Of a stretch of 64,000 bases of DNA, positions 51,624 to 60,600 are shown one piece after another. The notes beneath the pieces were generated by a model, which saw nothing but the letters and a program-made list of their open reading frames with translations, was not told the DNA's origin and searched no databases. The position numbers and the translations under genes were made by a program. Numbering within the stretch: the first letter of the stretch is position 1; every line of letters begins with the position of its first letter. Source of the DNA: Janthinobacterium sp. 344 (GTDB taxonomy: Bacteria > Pseudomonadota > Gammaproteobacteria > Burkholderiales > Burkholderiaceae_D); the NCBI RefSeq assembly GCF_900112025.1, contig NZ_FOKL01000001.1:298762-362761 (forward strand), given 5' to 3'.

Positions 51624-52499
51624 ATGGACTGGGATAACGCGCGCATTTTTCTGGCCATCGGCCGGGCCGGCACCTTGCGCGGCGCGGCCGCCCTGCTGTG
51701 CATCGACCAGGCCACCTGCGGGCGCCGCCTGGCCGCGCTGGAAAGCTCGCTGGGCGCCACCCTGTTCCTGCGCACGCCGTCGGGCTACGTGCCCACGCCG
51801 GCCGGCGAACTGGCGCTCACCGCCGCCGAAGCCATGGAGCGGGCCGCCGACAAATTGCAGCGCGAGATGCAGGGCGTCGACAACCGCCTGTCCGGCCTGG
51901 TGCGCGTGGCCACCACCGACACCATGGCCAGCCATTTCGTCATCCGCGCCATGCAGCGGCTGCACGCGGCGCACCCGGACATCCGCATCGTGCTCAACGT
52001 GGCGCCCGCGCTGGCCAGCCTGACCCGGCGCGAAGCGGACCTGGCCGTGCGCGGCGTGCGCCCCACCGACCCGGACCTGATCTCGCGCCACCTCGTCAAG
52101 CGCAGCCTGGGCCTGTACGCCTCGCACGCCTACCTGGCCGAACGGGGCGAACCCGTGCGCGGCACGGCGCTGGCCGGGCACGACATCGTCATCTACCACC
52201 AGTCCGTGACGCCGCGCCATGCGGACAAGATCGCCGGCGAAGCCGTCGCCAATGCCCGGGTGGCCATGGAAGTGAATTCGGCCATGATGCTGCAGGAAGC
52301 CACGCGCGCGGGCCTGGGCGTGGCCGAGCTGGCCACGCACCTGGGCGATATCGACCCGCAGCTGGTGCGCATCTGGCCCGAGCGGGCGGAGCCGTACGAC
52401 GTGTGGCTGGTCATGCACGCGGACCTGAACCGCTCGGCGCGGGTGCGCGCGGCGGCCGACGCCATCATCGACAGCGTGGGCAGCGCCAGCGCCGCCTGA
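51624..52499 (+). CDS. LysR-family transcriptional regulator
   Basis: A 291-residue regulator. The N-terminal winged helix-turn-helix covers about residues 1-60 (FLAIGRAGTLRGAAALLCIDQATCGRRLAALESSLG, interrupted here only by normal family variation, then LFLRTPSGYVPTPAG), and a substrate-binding domain of two lobes follows (from about 90). It is divergent from the MFS pump gene, with a palindrome between them, the classic LysR arrangement. The effector is unknown. Confidence 0.93.
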   Translation: MDWDNARIFLAIGRAGTLRGAAALLCIDQATCGRRLAALESSLGATLFLRTPSGYVPTPAGELALTAAEAMERAADKLQREMQGVDNRLSGLVRVATTDTMASHFVIRAMQRLHAAHPDIRIVLNVAPALASLTRREADLAVRGVRPTDPDLISRHLVKRSLGLYASHAYLAERGEPVRGTALAGHDIVIYHQSVTPRHADKIAGEAVANARVAMEVNSAMMLQEATRAGLGVAELATHLGDIDPQLVRIWPERAEPYDVWLVMHADLNRSARVRAAADAIIDSVGSASAA

Positions 52500-52624
52500 C
52501 AGGCCGCGCACAATAGTGTCGAAAAGAAACTTTCTTTTTGATAAGTCTGAAAAAACCCGCAACCCCGCCGCGCGCAGCCGCCGCCACCCGCCGCGGGATC
52601 CCTCAATCCCCCTGGAGAATTCTT

Positions 52625-52948
52625 ATGCTTATCTGGCAAGGCTTCGGCATACTCGCCCCCCTCATCTGTTTGATCGTTGTCATGGCCGCACAGGCGCTGT
52701 TTGGCGTCACCCTGGGCGAGGCGTACACGAAGAGCCACGCCTGGCCCCTGGCGCTGGCCTTCCTGCTGGCAGCGGCCGCCAGCTGGTATGCGGGCGTGCG
52801 CCTGAACAGCGCGCCAGGACGCGAACTGATCGACCCGGCCACGCAGGAACGAGTGATCCTGCGCAAGCGCCACACCCTGTTCTGGATCCCGATGCAATAC
52901 ATCGCCGTGCTGATGGTCGTCATGGCCGGCTTCGCCCTGTTCGAATAA
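52625..52948 (+). CDS. Small membrane protein, 107 residues
   Basis: Three hydrophobic segments: GFGILAPLICLIVVMAAQAL (about 6-25), LALAFLLAAAASWYAGV (about 42-58) and IAVLMVVMAGFALF (about 93-106), with a polar loop (ERVILRKRHTLF) between the second and third. GGAGAATTC precedes the ATG. I do not recognise the family. It lies 61 nt before the MlaE-type gene and may be cotranscribed, but that is not evidence of shared function. Confidence 0.7.
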   Translation: MLIWQGFGILAPLICLIVVMAAQALFGVTLGEAYTKSHAWPLALAFLLAAAASWYAGVRLNSAPGRELIDPATQERVILRKRHTLFWIPMQYIAVLMVVMAGFALFE

Positions 52949-53009
52949 GCAGGCCTGCTCAGGCGCGCACGCCTGACGTGCCCGGCGGGCGGGCTGATGT
53001 TAAGATGCC

Positions 53010-53828
53010 ATGATGACCCTTTCCGTCTCCCTCATCATCGGCATGCGCCGCCTGCACCGGGCCACCATGGCCTGGCTGGGCAGCTGGTGGCGCCTCGTGC
53101 ATTTCGCCATCCTGGTGTTTTCGCTGGCCCTGTCGCCATCGAGCTATAACCGCGACAACCGCCCCATCCTCGCGCACCGGCTGGTGTCGAACACGGCGCC
53201 CAACCTCGTGTGGTTCAGCGTCGCCTGCGCGCTCGTCAGCCTGGTGCTGATACGCATCGTCGTCGTCAGCGCGCAAAGCTATGGCCTGTCGCGCTATGCG
53301 CTGGAAATGGTGGTGCGCGTGCTGGTGCTGGAACTGATACCGCTGACGGCCGCCCTGTTCGTGGCCCTGCGCCTGACCCTGCCCGACGGCATTGCGTTTG
53401 CGCAAATGCGCTCGTCCGGCGTGCTCGATACCATGCAGCGCCAGGGCGTCGACCTGCTGCGCCGCGAATATTTCCCGCGCGTGATGTCCGGCATCTTCGC
53501 CGTGTGGATGCTGGCCATCGTCAGCTGCGTCACCTCGCTGGTCCTCGCCTATCTCACCATCTACGGTTTCACGCCATGGGCCCTGCAAGGCTATACGCGC
53601 GTGGTGGGACAGATCTTCAATCCCGCCGTGGCGCTGATCCTGGTGCTCAAGGTGGTGTTCTTCAGCTTTGCCGTGGCGCTGATTCCGCTCGCCTCCTCGT
53701 ACTACCCGGAAGAACTGAGCAAGCGCCGCGGACGCATCTGGGCCGCGCACGGCCTGTCCGAAATGCTGCGCCTGTTTTCCGTCATCCTGCTGATCGAAGT
53801 GGCCTCGCTGATGGGGAATTACTACTGA
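53010..53828 (+). CDS. MlaE-family ABC transporter permease
   Basis: A 272-residue permease of the MlaE/YrbE type, with five or so membrane segments. The MlaE pattern is visible in YFPRVMSGIFAVWMLAIVSCVTS (the coupling-helix region) and in the preceding segment where LRLTLPDGIAFAQMRSSG replaces the usual regulatory Glu motif. The N-terminal 40 residues (RLHRATMAWLGSWW) form the elbow helix. With the MCE protein and lipoprotein that follow it would move lipids between the membranes. No ATPase (MlaF) gene is adjacent, so that subunit must come from elsewhere. Confidence 0.85.
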   Translation: MMTLSVSLIIGMRRLHRATMAWLGSWWRLVHFAILVFSLALSPSSYNRDNRPILAHRLVSNTAPNLVWFSVACALVSLVLIRIVVVSAQSYGLSRYALEMVVRVLVLELIPLTAALFVALRLTLPDGIAFAQMRSSGVLDTMQRQGVDLLRREYFPRVMSGIFAVWMLAIVSCVTSLVLAYLTIYGFTPWALQGYTRVVGQIFNPAVALILVLKVVFFSFAVALIPLASSYYPEELSKRRGRIWAAHGLSEMLRLFSVILLIEVASLMGNYY

Positions 53829-53880
53829 TGCCCGCCCGCCGCCAGCGATCCCGATTCCACCCATACCAGAGCCAGAAGCC

Positions 53881-54912
53881 ATGAGCCAGAACCAGCCCCC
53901 CACTCCCGACCAGGTCGACGTCACGGCGCCCGCCGGTCTCGCGCCGGACGCCGTCCTGCCCGCGCCGCCGCCCGTGCGCCACGCCGAACTGAAGGCGGCC
54001 ATCCTGCTCGTCTTCATGTTCGTGCTGGTGGTCGGCTCCGTCGTCTACCTGATGTATGCGCGCGGCGCCTTCGAGGCCACGCAGACCCTGGTGCTGACGA
54101 CCGACGATTCCGACGGCGTCGGCGTGGGCGCCGACCTGACGTTTTCCGGCTTTCCCATCGGCCGCGTGCAGCGCATCGAACTGGCGCCCGACGGCAAGGC
54201 CCGCGTCATCGTCGACGTGCCGAGAAAAGACGCGCACTGGCTGCGCACCAGCTCCATCTTCACGCTGGAACGGGGCATCGTCGGCGGCGCCAAGCTGCGC
54301 GCCTACAGCGGCATCCTGACCGATCCGCCGCTGCCCGACGACGCCACGCGCGACCTGCTGGTGGGCGACATGGCGGCGGAAATCCCGCGCCTGCTGTCGG
54401 CGGCGAAGGATTTGCTCAACAACGTGGCCAGCCTGACGGGCACGGATTCGGCGCTCGATGGCACCCTGCGCAATGTGCAGGCCGTGACGGGCAAGCTGAG
54501 CGGCCCTGGCGGCGCCATGGGTCTGCTGACGGGCGACGACAAGCAATCGCGCCTGCTGGTCGAACGCGCCAACGTCCTGCTGCATACGGCCGACCAGCTG
54601 GCGCGCCGCACCGACAGCCTGGTCGCCAACGCGGACACCCGCGTGTTCGGCGAGCAGGGCGTCATGACGGATGCGCAGGCCACCATCGTGCAGCTGAACG
54701 CGCTGCTGGCCGACACGCGCGCCAGCCTGAAAAAAGTCGACGCCGTGCTGGTCGAGGCGCAAGCCGTGGGCGCCAACGCCAGGGCCGCCACCGCCGACCT
54801 GGGGCCGCTGCGCGCCGACGTGGAAAGCAATCTGCGCAAGGTCGAGCAACTGGTCAATGAAATCAACCGCAAATGGCCGTTCAAGCGCAATCCGGAGATC
54901 AAGCTGCCATGA
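53881..54912 (+). CDS. MlaD/MCE-domain lipid-transport protein
   Basis: A 343-residue protein anchored by one N-terminal helix (about 38-60). The MCE domain follows (about 70-150): DGVGVGADLTFSGFPIGRV and IELAPDGKARVIVDV, then a long helical region (about 180-330) rich in Ala and Leu and likely coiled coil (LLNNVASLTGTDSALDG and similar), as in MCE proteins that form tunnels or needles. It lies 52 nt after the permease gene, and its stop overlaps the next start (ATGA). Confidence 0.92.
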   Translation: MSQNQPPTPDQVDVTAPAGLAPDAVLPAPPPVRHAELKAAILLVFMFVLVVGSVVYLMYARGAFEATQTLVLTTDDSDGVGVGADLTFSGFPIGRVQRIELAPDGKARVIVDVPRKDAHWLRTSSIFTLERGIVGGAKLRAYSGILTDPPLPDDATRDLLVGDMAAEIPRLLSAAKDLLNNVASLTGTDSALDGTLRNVQAVTGKLSGPGGAMGLLTGDDKQSRLLVERANVLLHTADQLARRTDSLVANADTRVFGEQGVMTDAQATIVQLNALLADTRASLKKVDAVLVEAQAVGANARAATADLGPLRADVESNLRKVEQLVNEINRKWPFKRNPEIKLP

Positions 54913-55589
54913 GAAAAATCAATCTCGCCCTGAATGCCTTGGCCATGGCCGCGCTGGCCGCCTGTTCCAGCGGCCCGCCCGTGCCGGACTGGAAAATGAA
55001 TGCGCAAAGTTCGATCGAACGGTTCGAGGCGGCCTACCTGAATGGCAGCGTCCTGGTCGAGCAGACGGAGTTCCAGCGCGCGCGCGACCAGGTGGGCGCC
55101 ACCGGCAAGATCGACCTGATCGCCCGCGTGGAACTGCTGCGCTGCGCCACGCGCGTGGCCAGCCTGGTCTTCGAGCAATGCGCGGGATTTGACGCGCTGC
55201 GCGCCGACGCCACGCCCGCCGACCGCGCCTATGCGAACTACCTGGCCGGCAAGGTGCAGGCTGCGGACATCGCCCTGCTGCCCGAGGCGCAGCGCGCCGT
55301 GGCGGGCGCCGGCGCGGACACGGCAGCCGCCAGTGCCGTGGCCGCCATCACCGATCCGCTGTCGCAGCTGGTGGCGGCCGGCGTGCTGCTGCGCTCGGGC
55401 CGCGCCACCCCGGCCCTGCTGGAGACGGCCGTGGCCACGGCCTCGGACCAGGGCTGGCGCCGGCCGCTGCTGGCCTGGCTGGGCGTGCAGCGCCTGCGCG
55501 CCGAACAGGCGGGCGACGCGCCGGAAGCCGAACGCCTCAGGCGGCGCATGGATATCGTCGAGAAAAGCGGCAAGCCGCTCTCGTCCTGA
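54909..55589 (+). CDS. Lipoprotein of the MCE cluster
   Basis: A 226-residue lipoprotein: MRKINLALNALAMAALAAC gives a clear lipobox (LAAC) with the acylated Cys at residue 19; the next residues SSG suggest outer-membrane sorting. The rest is helical, with repeated Ala/Arg/Glu-rich helices that resemble TPR-like packing, although I cannot assign a repeat family. The ATG overlaps the MCE gene stop by 4 nt, so it is translationally coupled and is probably the outer-membrane partner of the transporter. Confidence 0.85.
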   Translation: MRKINLALNALAMAALAACSSGPPVPDWKMNAQSSIERFEAAYLNGSVLVEQTEFQRARDQVGATGKIDLIARVELLRCATRVASLVFEQCAGFDALRADATPADRAYANYLAGKVQAADIALLPEAQRAVAGAGADTAAASAVAAITDPLSQLVAAGVLLRSGRATPALLETAVATASDQGWRRPLLAWLGVQRLRAEQAGDAPEAERLRRRMDIVEKSGKPLSS

Positions 55590-55674
55590 CAGCACGCGGC
55601 AAGCCGGCCGCCCCGGCTTGAGGCATAATCAAGGCAGGCCGACAGCCGGGCCGCGCAGGCAGCGAGGTGTGACG

Positions 55675-56985
55675 ATGCAATTTGAGGACTTCGACTTCTT
55701 TTCTTCCGATGCCAGGACGGTGGACGGCGGCACGCCCGCCGCCACGGCCGGGCGCCTGCAATACCTGCTCGACAACACCCCTTCCATCATCTATTGCACC
55801 GTGCCCAGCGGCGACTTCAAGATGACGTTTGTCAGCAACAATGCCTTGAACGTGCTGGGCTACCATCCGGACGAGATGGTGGCCGACCCGAACTTCTGGT
55901 TCGACCATATCCACCCCGACGACGCGCCCGGCATTTTTTCCAGCCTGGCGCAGATCTTCGTCGAAGGCGCGCGCGCCTACGAATACCGTTTCCGCGTGCG
56001 CGACGGCAGCTATCTGTGGATGCACGACAGCTTGCGCCTGGTGCGCGACGAGCATGGCGTGCCGTTCGAGGTGATCGGCTCGCTGACGGATATTACCGAG
56101 CGCAAGCGCATGGAGGCGATGCTGCAGGCGCGCGGCGAGGAGCAGCAACTCTTGATCAGCAAGCTGCAGGAGGCGCACGACCAGTTGCTGCAATCGGAAA
56201 AGATGGCCTCCATCGGCCAGCTGGCGGCCGGCATCGCGCATGAGATCAACAACCCGATCGGCTTCGTCAACTCCAACATGAGTTCGCTGCAAGGCTATGT
56301 CGGCACCCTGTTCGACGTGATCGCCCAGTATGAAGCGGCGATGCGCGAGGCGCCCGACGGCCCTGCCCTGGCCGCGCGCGTGACCCAGGTGCGCGGCCAG
56401 GCCGACCTGGCCTTCCTGCAGGACGACATGGTCGACCTGGTGCGCGAATCGATGGATGGCCTCAAGCGCGTGCGCGACATCGTGCAGGCGCTGAAGGATT
56501 TCTCGCACGTGGGCGAGACGGACTGGCAAGTGGCCAGCCTGCATGCGGGCCTGGACAGCACCCTGAACATCGTCAGCAACGAACTGAAATACAAGGCCCG
56601 CATCGAGAAACACTATGGCGAGCTGCCGCCGATACTGTGCCTGGCCTCGCAACTGAACCAGGTCTTCATGAACCTGCTCGTCAACGCGGGCCAGGCCATC
56701 AGCAGCGAAGGCGTGATCAGCATCCGCACGGGCCACGCGGGCGACTGGGTGTGGGTGGAAATCGGCGACACGGGCGCCGGCATCGCGCCCGAGCACCTGA
56801 ACCGCATCTTCGAACCCTTCTTCACCACCAAGGCCGTCGGCAGCGGCACGGGCCTGGGCCTGTCCCTGTCGTACGGCATCGTCAACAAGCACGGCGGGCG
56901 CATCGAGGTGGCGTCCGCAGTGGGCCAGGGCACGCGCTTTACCGTGCACCTGCCGCTGCAGCCGCCCGCCGCCGCGAACGCCTAA
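55675..56985 (+). CDS. PAS-sensor histidine kinase (first of two paralogues)
   Basis: A 436-residue cytoplasmic kinase: one PAS/PAC domain (about 25-143, ending SLTDITERKRME), a short coiled coil, the dimerisation/phosphoacceptor helix with His189 in GQLAAGIAHEINNPIGF, and an HATPase domain with N box (NQVFMNLLVNAGQAI), G1 (IGDTGAGI), F box (FEPFFTTK) and G2 (GTGLGLSL). There is no receiver domain and no membrane segment. The kinase core is closely similar to that at 58316-59764. It converges on the signalling operon, the stops overlapping by 3 nt. GAGGT precedes the ATG. Confidence 0.93.
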   Translation: MQFEDFDFFSSDARTVDGGTPAATAGRLQYLLDNTPSIIYCTVPSGDFKMTFVSNNALNVLGYHPDEMVADPNFWFDHIHPDDAPGIFSSLAQIFVEGARAYEYRFRVRDGSYLWMHDSLRLVRDEHGVPFEVIGSLTDITERKRMEAMLQARGEEQQLLISKLQEAHDQLLQSEKMASIGQLAAGIAHEINNPIGFVNSNMSSLQGYVGTLFDVIAQYEAAMREAPDGPALAARVTQVRGQADLAFLQDDMVDLVRESMDGLKRVRDIVQALKDFSHVGETDWQVASLHAGLDSTLNIVSNELKYKARIEKHYGELPPILCLASQLNQVFMNLLVNAGQAISSEGVISIRTGHAGDWVWVEIGDTGAGIAPEHLNRIFEPFFTTKAVGSGTGLGLSLSYGIVNKHGGRIEVASAVGQGTRFTVHLPLQPPAAANA

Positions 56986-58319
56986 GCGTCCTTCACGGGC
57001 GCATACACGCGGATGCCCAGGCGTCCGCCATTCTTGCCTTCGAAATCGAGCAGCTGGGCGATCACGCGGGCCGTCAGCACGTGTTCGGCCGCCAGCAGCA
57101 TCAGGCCGTCGCGGCTGATCAGGTCGCGCGACAGCACCATGCCCGGCTCCAGCTGGCCCGACAGCACGGTCAGGTCGCGCGCCGGCGGCTCCGTCTCGTC
57201 CATGATGCTGCGGAAGGCCGCCACCACGGCCGGGTCGTAGCGCTTGCCGACGCTGTCGTAGATCAGCGTGCGGGCTTCCTCGGCGCGCAGGCTGCGCTGC
57301 ACCATCGCGCCGATCTGCAAGCCGTCGTAGTCGGACGCCAGCGCCAGGATGCGCGCGCCCAAGGGGATGGCCAGGCCCACCAGGCCATCGGGAAAGCCGC
57401 CGCCATCGAAGCGCTCCAGCTGCGAGCGCAGGATGATGGACACGGCGCGCAACTCGTCGAGCGCCATCAGCAGCTGTTCCGCGCGCAGCGGATGCTTGCG
57501 GAAGGCGGCCAGCTGCTCGCCCGTCCAGGCGCTGGCCGGCAGTTCCAGCACGTCGTCGCTCAGGCTGAGCTTGCCGATATCCTTGAGCAAGGCCGCGATG
57601 AAGACGTCGCGCGCCTCCTGCCCTTCCAGGCCCAGCGCCTGGGCCAGCTTGCGCGACAGGTCCGCCACCCGGCGCGCGTGGCCGGCCAGCTTGCCGCCGC
57701 GCATTTCGATCAGGTTGGAAAACACCTTGATCGTCGTCACGAACGTGGCCTTCAGGCGCTCGTTGGCCGCCTGCACCTCGTCGTGCGACTGTTTCAGCTG
57801 CCGCGTGCGCTGCGCCACCTTTTCTTCCAGGCCGGCGTTGAGCGCCTTCAGCTGCGCGTTCTGGCTGGCCGTGAGCGCTTCCAGGCGCAGCTTCTCCTGC
57901 TCCAGCGCGCGCCGTTCCAGTGCATGCCGCACCACCAGCACGATGTCGTTCTCGTCCCACGGCTTGGTCACGTAGCGGTAGATTTCGCCCTGGTTGATGG
58001 CGTCGAGGATGGACTGAATGTCCGCGTAGCCCGTCAGCAGCAAACGCATGGTGGCGGGCCAGCGCTGGCGCACTTGGGCGAGGAATTGCGCGCCATCCAT
58101 GTGCGGCATGCGCATGTCGGAAATGACCAGGTCCACCGCCTCGCTTTCCAGCAGCGCCAGCCCGGCCGCGCCGCCCTCGGCCGTCAGCACGCGATAGCCG
58201 TGCGGGCGGAACAGGCGCCGCAGCGAGGACAGGATATTCGGCTCGTCATCCACGCACAGGATGGTCGGCGGCGCTGCGGTGGTGCTGGTGCTCATGCTGT
58301 CCTGTTCATTGAAAGTCAT
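56982..58319 (-). CDS. Response regulator with degenerate HD-GYP domain
   Basis: A 445-residue protein. REC domain (about 18-135) with phosphoacceptor Asp68 in LVISDMRMPHMDG and switch Lys in YVTKPW; a coiled coil (about 138-190); an HD-GYP-type domain (about 195-380); and a C-terminal module (about 387-440: LEPGMVLSRDLISRDGLMLL). The HD-GYP catalytic residues are altered: HD is Lys246-Asp247 (LLKDIGKL), the usual HHE is Gln300-Leu301-Glu302, and GYP is GFP. It is therefore unlikely to hydrolyse c-di-GMP and may be a binding or scaffold protein. The start overlaps the kinase stop as ATGA. Confidence 0.9.
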   Translation of the reverse strand: MTFNEQDSMSTSTTAAPPTILCVDDEPNILSSLRRLFRPHGYRVLTAEGGAAGLALLESEAVDLVISDMRMPHMDGAQFLAQVRQRWPATMRLLLTGYADIQSILDAINQGEIYRYVTKPWDENDIVLVVRHALERRALEQEKLRLEALTASQNAQLKALNAGLEEKVAQRTRQLKQSHDEVQAANERLKATFVTTIKVFSNLIEMRGGKLAGHARRVADLSRKLAQALGLEGQEARDVFIAALLKDIGKLSLSDDVLELPASAWTGEQLAAFRKHPLRAEQLLMALDELRAVSIILRSQLERFDGGGFPDGLVGLAIPLGARILALASDYDGLQIGAMVQRSLRAEEARTLIYDSVGKRYDPAVVAAFRSIMDETEPPARDLTVLSGQLEPGMVLSRDLISRDGLMLLAAEHVLTARVIAQLLDFEGKNGGRLGIRVYAPVKDA

Positions 58320-59764
58320 GGGACGACGGCCTGCGCCTGGCGCACGGGCAAGGTGATGCGGAAGGTGGTGCCGCTGCCGGGTACGCTGCGCACATCGATG
58401 CGGCCATGGTGCTTCTGCACCGTGCTGTAGGCCAGCGACAGTCCCAGCCCCGTACCCTTGCCGACGGCCTTGGTGGTAAAAAACGGATCGAAAATGCGCG
58501 ACAGGTGTTCGGGGGCGATGCCGGCGCCATTGTCCTCGACCTCGATCCAGACTTCCGCCGCGCTGTCGCTGCCCGTGCGCAGCACGATGCGGCCGCGCGC
58601 TTCGCCCATGGCATGGGCCGCATTGACGACCAGGTTCATGACCACCTGGTTCAGCTCGGAAGGCTGGCATTCGATATCGGGAATGTCGGCATACTGGCGC
58701 ACCACGTCGGCCTTGTACTTGACCTCGTTGTTGACGATGTTCAGGGTGGTGTCGATGCCCTGGCGCAAGTCGGCCCAGACCCAGTCCTGGTGCGCGTCCG
58801 TGCGCGAAAAATCCTTCAAGTCCTGCACGATGCGGCGCACGCGCACGATGCCCTCCTTCGACTCGCCCATCAGCAGGGGAATGTCGGTGCGCAGGAAAGC
58901 CAGGTCGATCTGCTCGCGCAAGGCGCGCAGGCGCGCCGCCACCGCGGCGTCGGCGACGGCCGGCTCGGCGGCTTCGTAGGCGTCAAGCATGGCAAACAGG
59001 TCGTCCAGGTAGCCTTCCAGGGTGCCGACGTTGGAAAACACATAGCCAATCGGATTGTTGATCTCGTGCGCCACGCCGGCCGCCAGCTGGCCGATGGAGG
59101 CGAGTTTCTCCGACTGCAGCAGCTTTTGCTGCGCCAGCGACAGCTTGTTGTTCAATTCGGTCAAGGCCAGGTTGCGTTCACGCAGCTCCGTATCGGCGAT
59201 TTCGCGCTGGCGGATATCGTCGGCCAGGCGCTCGTTCATCTCGGCCAGCTGGGCCGTGCGCCTGGCCACCAGGTGTTCCAGGTTGGCATGCGCCTTGCGC
59301 AGGGCGCTCTCGGCATGATGCCGTTCCGTCACGTCGCGCAAGGTTTCGATGGCGCCCACCAGCCGGCCATGCCCATCGCGCAGCGGCGCGGCCGTGAAAT
59401 GCAGCCAGTGGCCGTCCAGGCCGATGTTGGCGAAGAAATCCTCCGCCTCATAGGCGCCCGGGATCACGGCGGACGCCTGCAGCTTGCCCTGGTACAGCTC
59501 GTTTTCGCCCAGCGCCATGTCGTCGGCCACCAGCAGGTCGGCCAGGCAGGCGCGCGGCTGGCGGTAAAACGCCTTCCAGTGGTTGCGCGTGCCCACCATG
59601 TCGGCGGCGGAATAGCCCAGCAGCTGCTCGCAAGCGCTGTTCCAGTGCGTCACCACATGATCCATGTCGATGGCAAAGGTGGCGACGGGATGGCCGTTGA
59701 AAAATGCCGACAGGGCGACCGCGTCGGATGGCGGGGGGACGTCCGGATGCGTGACCTTGCTCAT
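58316..59764 (-). CDS. PAS-sensor histidine kinase (second paralogue)
   Basis: A 482-residue cytoplasmic kinase: PAS/PAC domain (about 18-152, starting FFNGHPVATFAIDMDHVVTH and ending TLRDVTERHH), coiled coil (about 155-215), phosphoacceptor His in GQLAAGVAHEINNPIGY, and an HATPase domain with NQVVMNLVVNAAHAM, VEDNGAGI, FDPFFTTK and GTGLGLSL. All catalytic boxes are intact. It follows the HDOD gene and precedes the degenerate HD-GYP regulator, each by a 4-nt ATGA overlap, so the regulator is the likely phosphotransfer partner. Confidence 0.93.
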   Translation of the reverse strand: MSKVTHPDVPPPSDAVALSAFFNGHPVATFAIDMDHVVTHWNSACEQLLGYSAADMVGTRNHWKAFYRQPRACLADLLVADDMALGENELYQGKLQASAVIPGAYEAEDFFANIGLDGHWLHFTAAPLRDGHGRLVGAIETLRDVTERHHAESALRKAHANLEHLVARRTAQLAEMNERLADDIRQREIADTELRERNLALTELNNKLSLAQQKLLQSEKLASIGQLAAGVAHEINNPIGYVFSNVGTLEGYLDDLFAMLDAYEAAEPAVADAAVAARLRALREQIDLAFLRTDIPLLMGESKEGIVRVRRIVQDLKDFSRTDAHQDWVWADLRQGIDTTLNIVNNEVKYKADVVRQYADIPDIECQPSELNQVVMNLVVNAAHAMGEARGRIVLRTGSDSAAEVWIEVEDNGAGIAPEHLSRIFDPFFTTKAVGKGTGLGLSLAYSTVQKHHGRIDVRSVPGSGTTFRITLPVRQAQAVVP

Positions 59765-60600
59765 GCCAGCATGATCCGCGACATTTCATCGAAGGTGCGC
59801 TCGGTCTGGCCGATCAGGGCAAACCAGGCGGCATCGCCGAGCGCAAACCGCTCCCAGCCCGTGGCCGACAAGGGCGGCACGAGCGCGTCTTCCAGGCCGG
59901 ACAAATCGAGCCCATGGGCAATGGCATTGGCCATGTGCACCACCAGCGGCAAGCCGCCCCCGTCCAGCCGCTCGATAGCGTGATGGTCGGCAACGGCCTG
60001 CTGTATGGCGGCGGGAAATTTCCAGTAGGCGGCCAGGGCGCTGCCCACCTGCGCATGGTCGATGCCCATGACGGCCAGCTCGGCGTCCGCCATCTGGCAG
60101 TCATGCGCCTGGCGGTAGCCGCGGATCAGCGCATGCTCGGCGGGAAAGCGCGTCGCCAGCACCAGGGTGCCCAGGTCGTGCAGCAAGCCGGCCGTGAACG
60201 CCGTCTCCGGATTGACTTGCAGGTGCGGCGCCAGCAGGCGCGCCGCCACCGCCGTCGCCAGCGAATGGCGCCAGAAGGCGGAAAAATCGAAGCCGCCGCC
60301 GACCGGCGCGAAGCTGCCCGTCAGCGCGCATGCCGTGACCAGGGTGCGGATGCTGTGGAAACCCAGCACGGAAACGGCTTGCGGAATGCTGGTGACTTTC
60401 GACTGCATGCCGTAGAACGAGGAATTGGCGATGCGCAAGGTCTTCGCCGCCAGCGCCTGGTCCAGCTCGATCTTTTGCGCCAGCACGTGGACGTCCGTAT
60501 CCTCCTGGTCTATGCTCGACAGCAGTTCCAGCACCACGGCCGGCAGCGCCGGCAGCTCCTGTATCTGCCGCACCAGTTGCTCATAGCTTGGCCCCGTCAT
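59761..60600 (-). CDS. HDOD-domain signalling protein
   Basis: A 279-residue HDOD protein. LVRQIQELPALPAVVLELL begins the domain; LRIANSSFYGM, AVSVLGFHSIRTLVTACAL and AFTAGLLHDLGTLVLA are characteristic, and the helix bundle ends by about residue 215. HDOD proteins resemble HD phosphohydrolases but generally lack a working metal site and act in signal relay. It lies inside the five-gene signalling operon with 4-nt ATGA overlaps at both ends. Confidence 0.9.
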   Translation of the reverse strand: MTGPSYEQLVRQIQELPALPAVVLELLSSIDQEDTDVHVLAQKIELDQALAAKTLRIANSSFYGMQSKVTSIPQAVSVLGFHSIRTLVTACALTGSFAPVGGGFDFSAFWRHSLATAVAARLLAPHLQVNPETAFTAGLLHDLGTLVLATRFPAEHALIRGYRQAHDCQMADAELAVMGIDHAQVGSALAAYWKFPAAIQQAVADHHAIERLDGGGLPLVVHMANAIAHGLDLSGLEDALVPPLSATGWERFALGDAAWFALIGQTERTFDEMSRIMLA

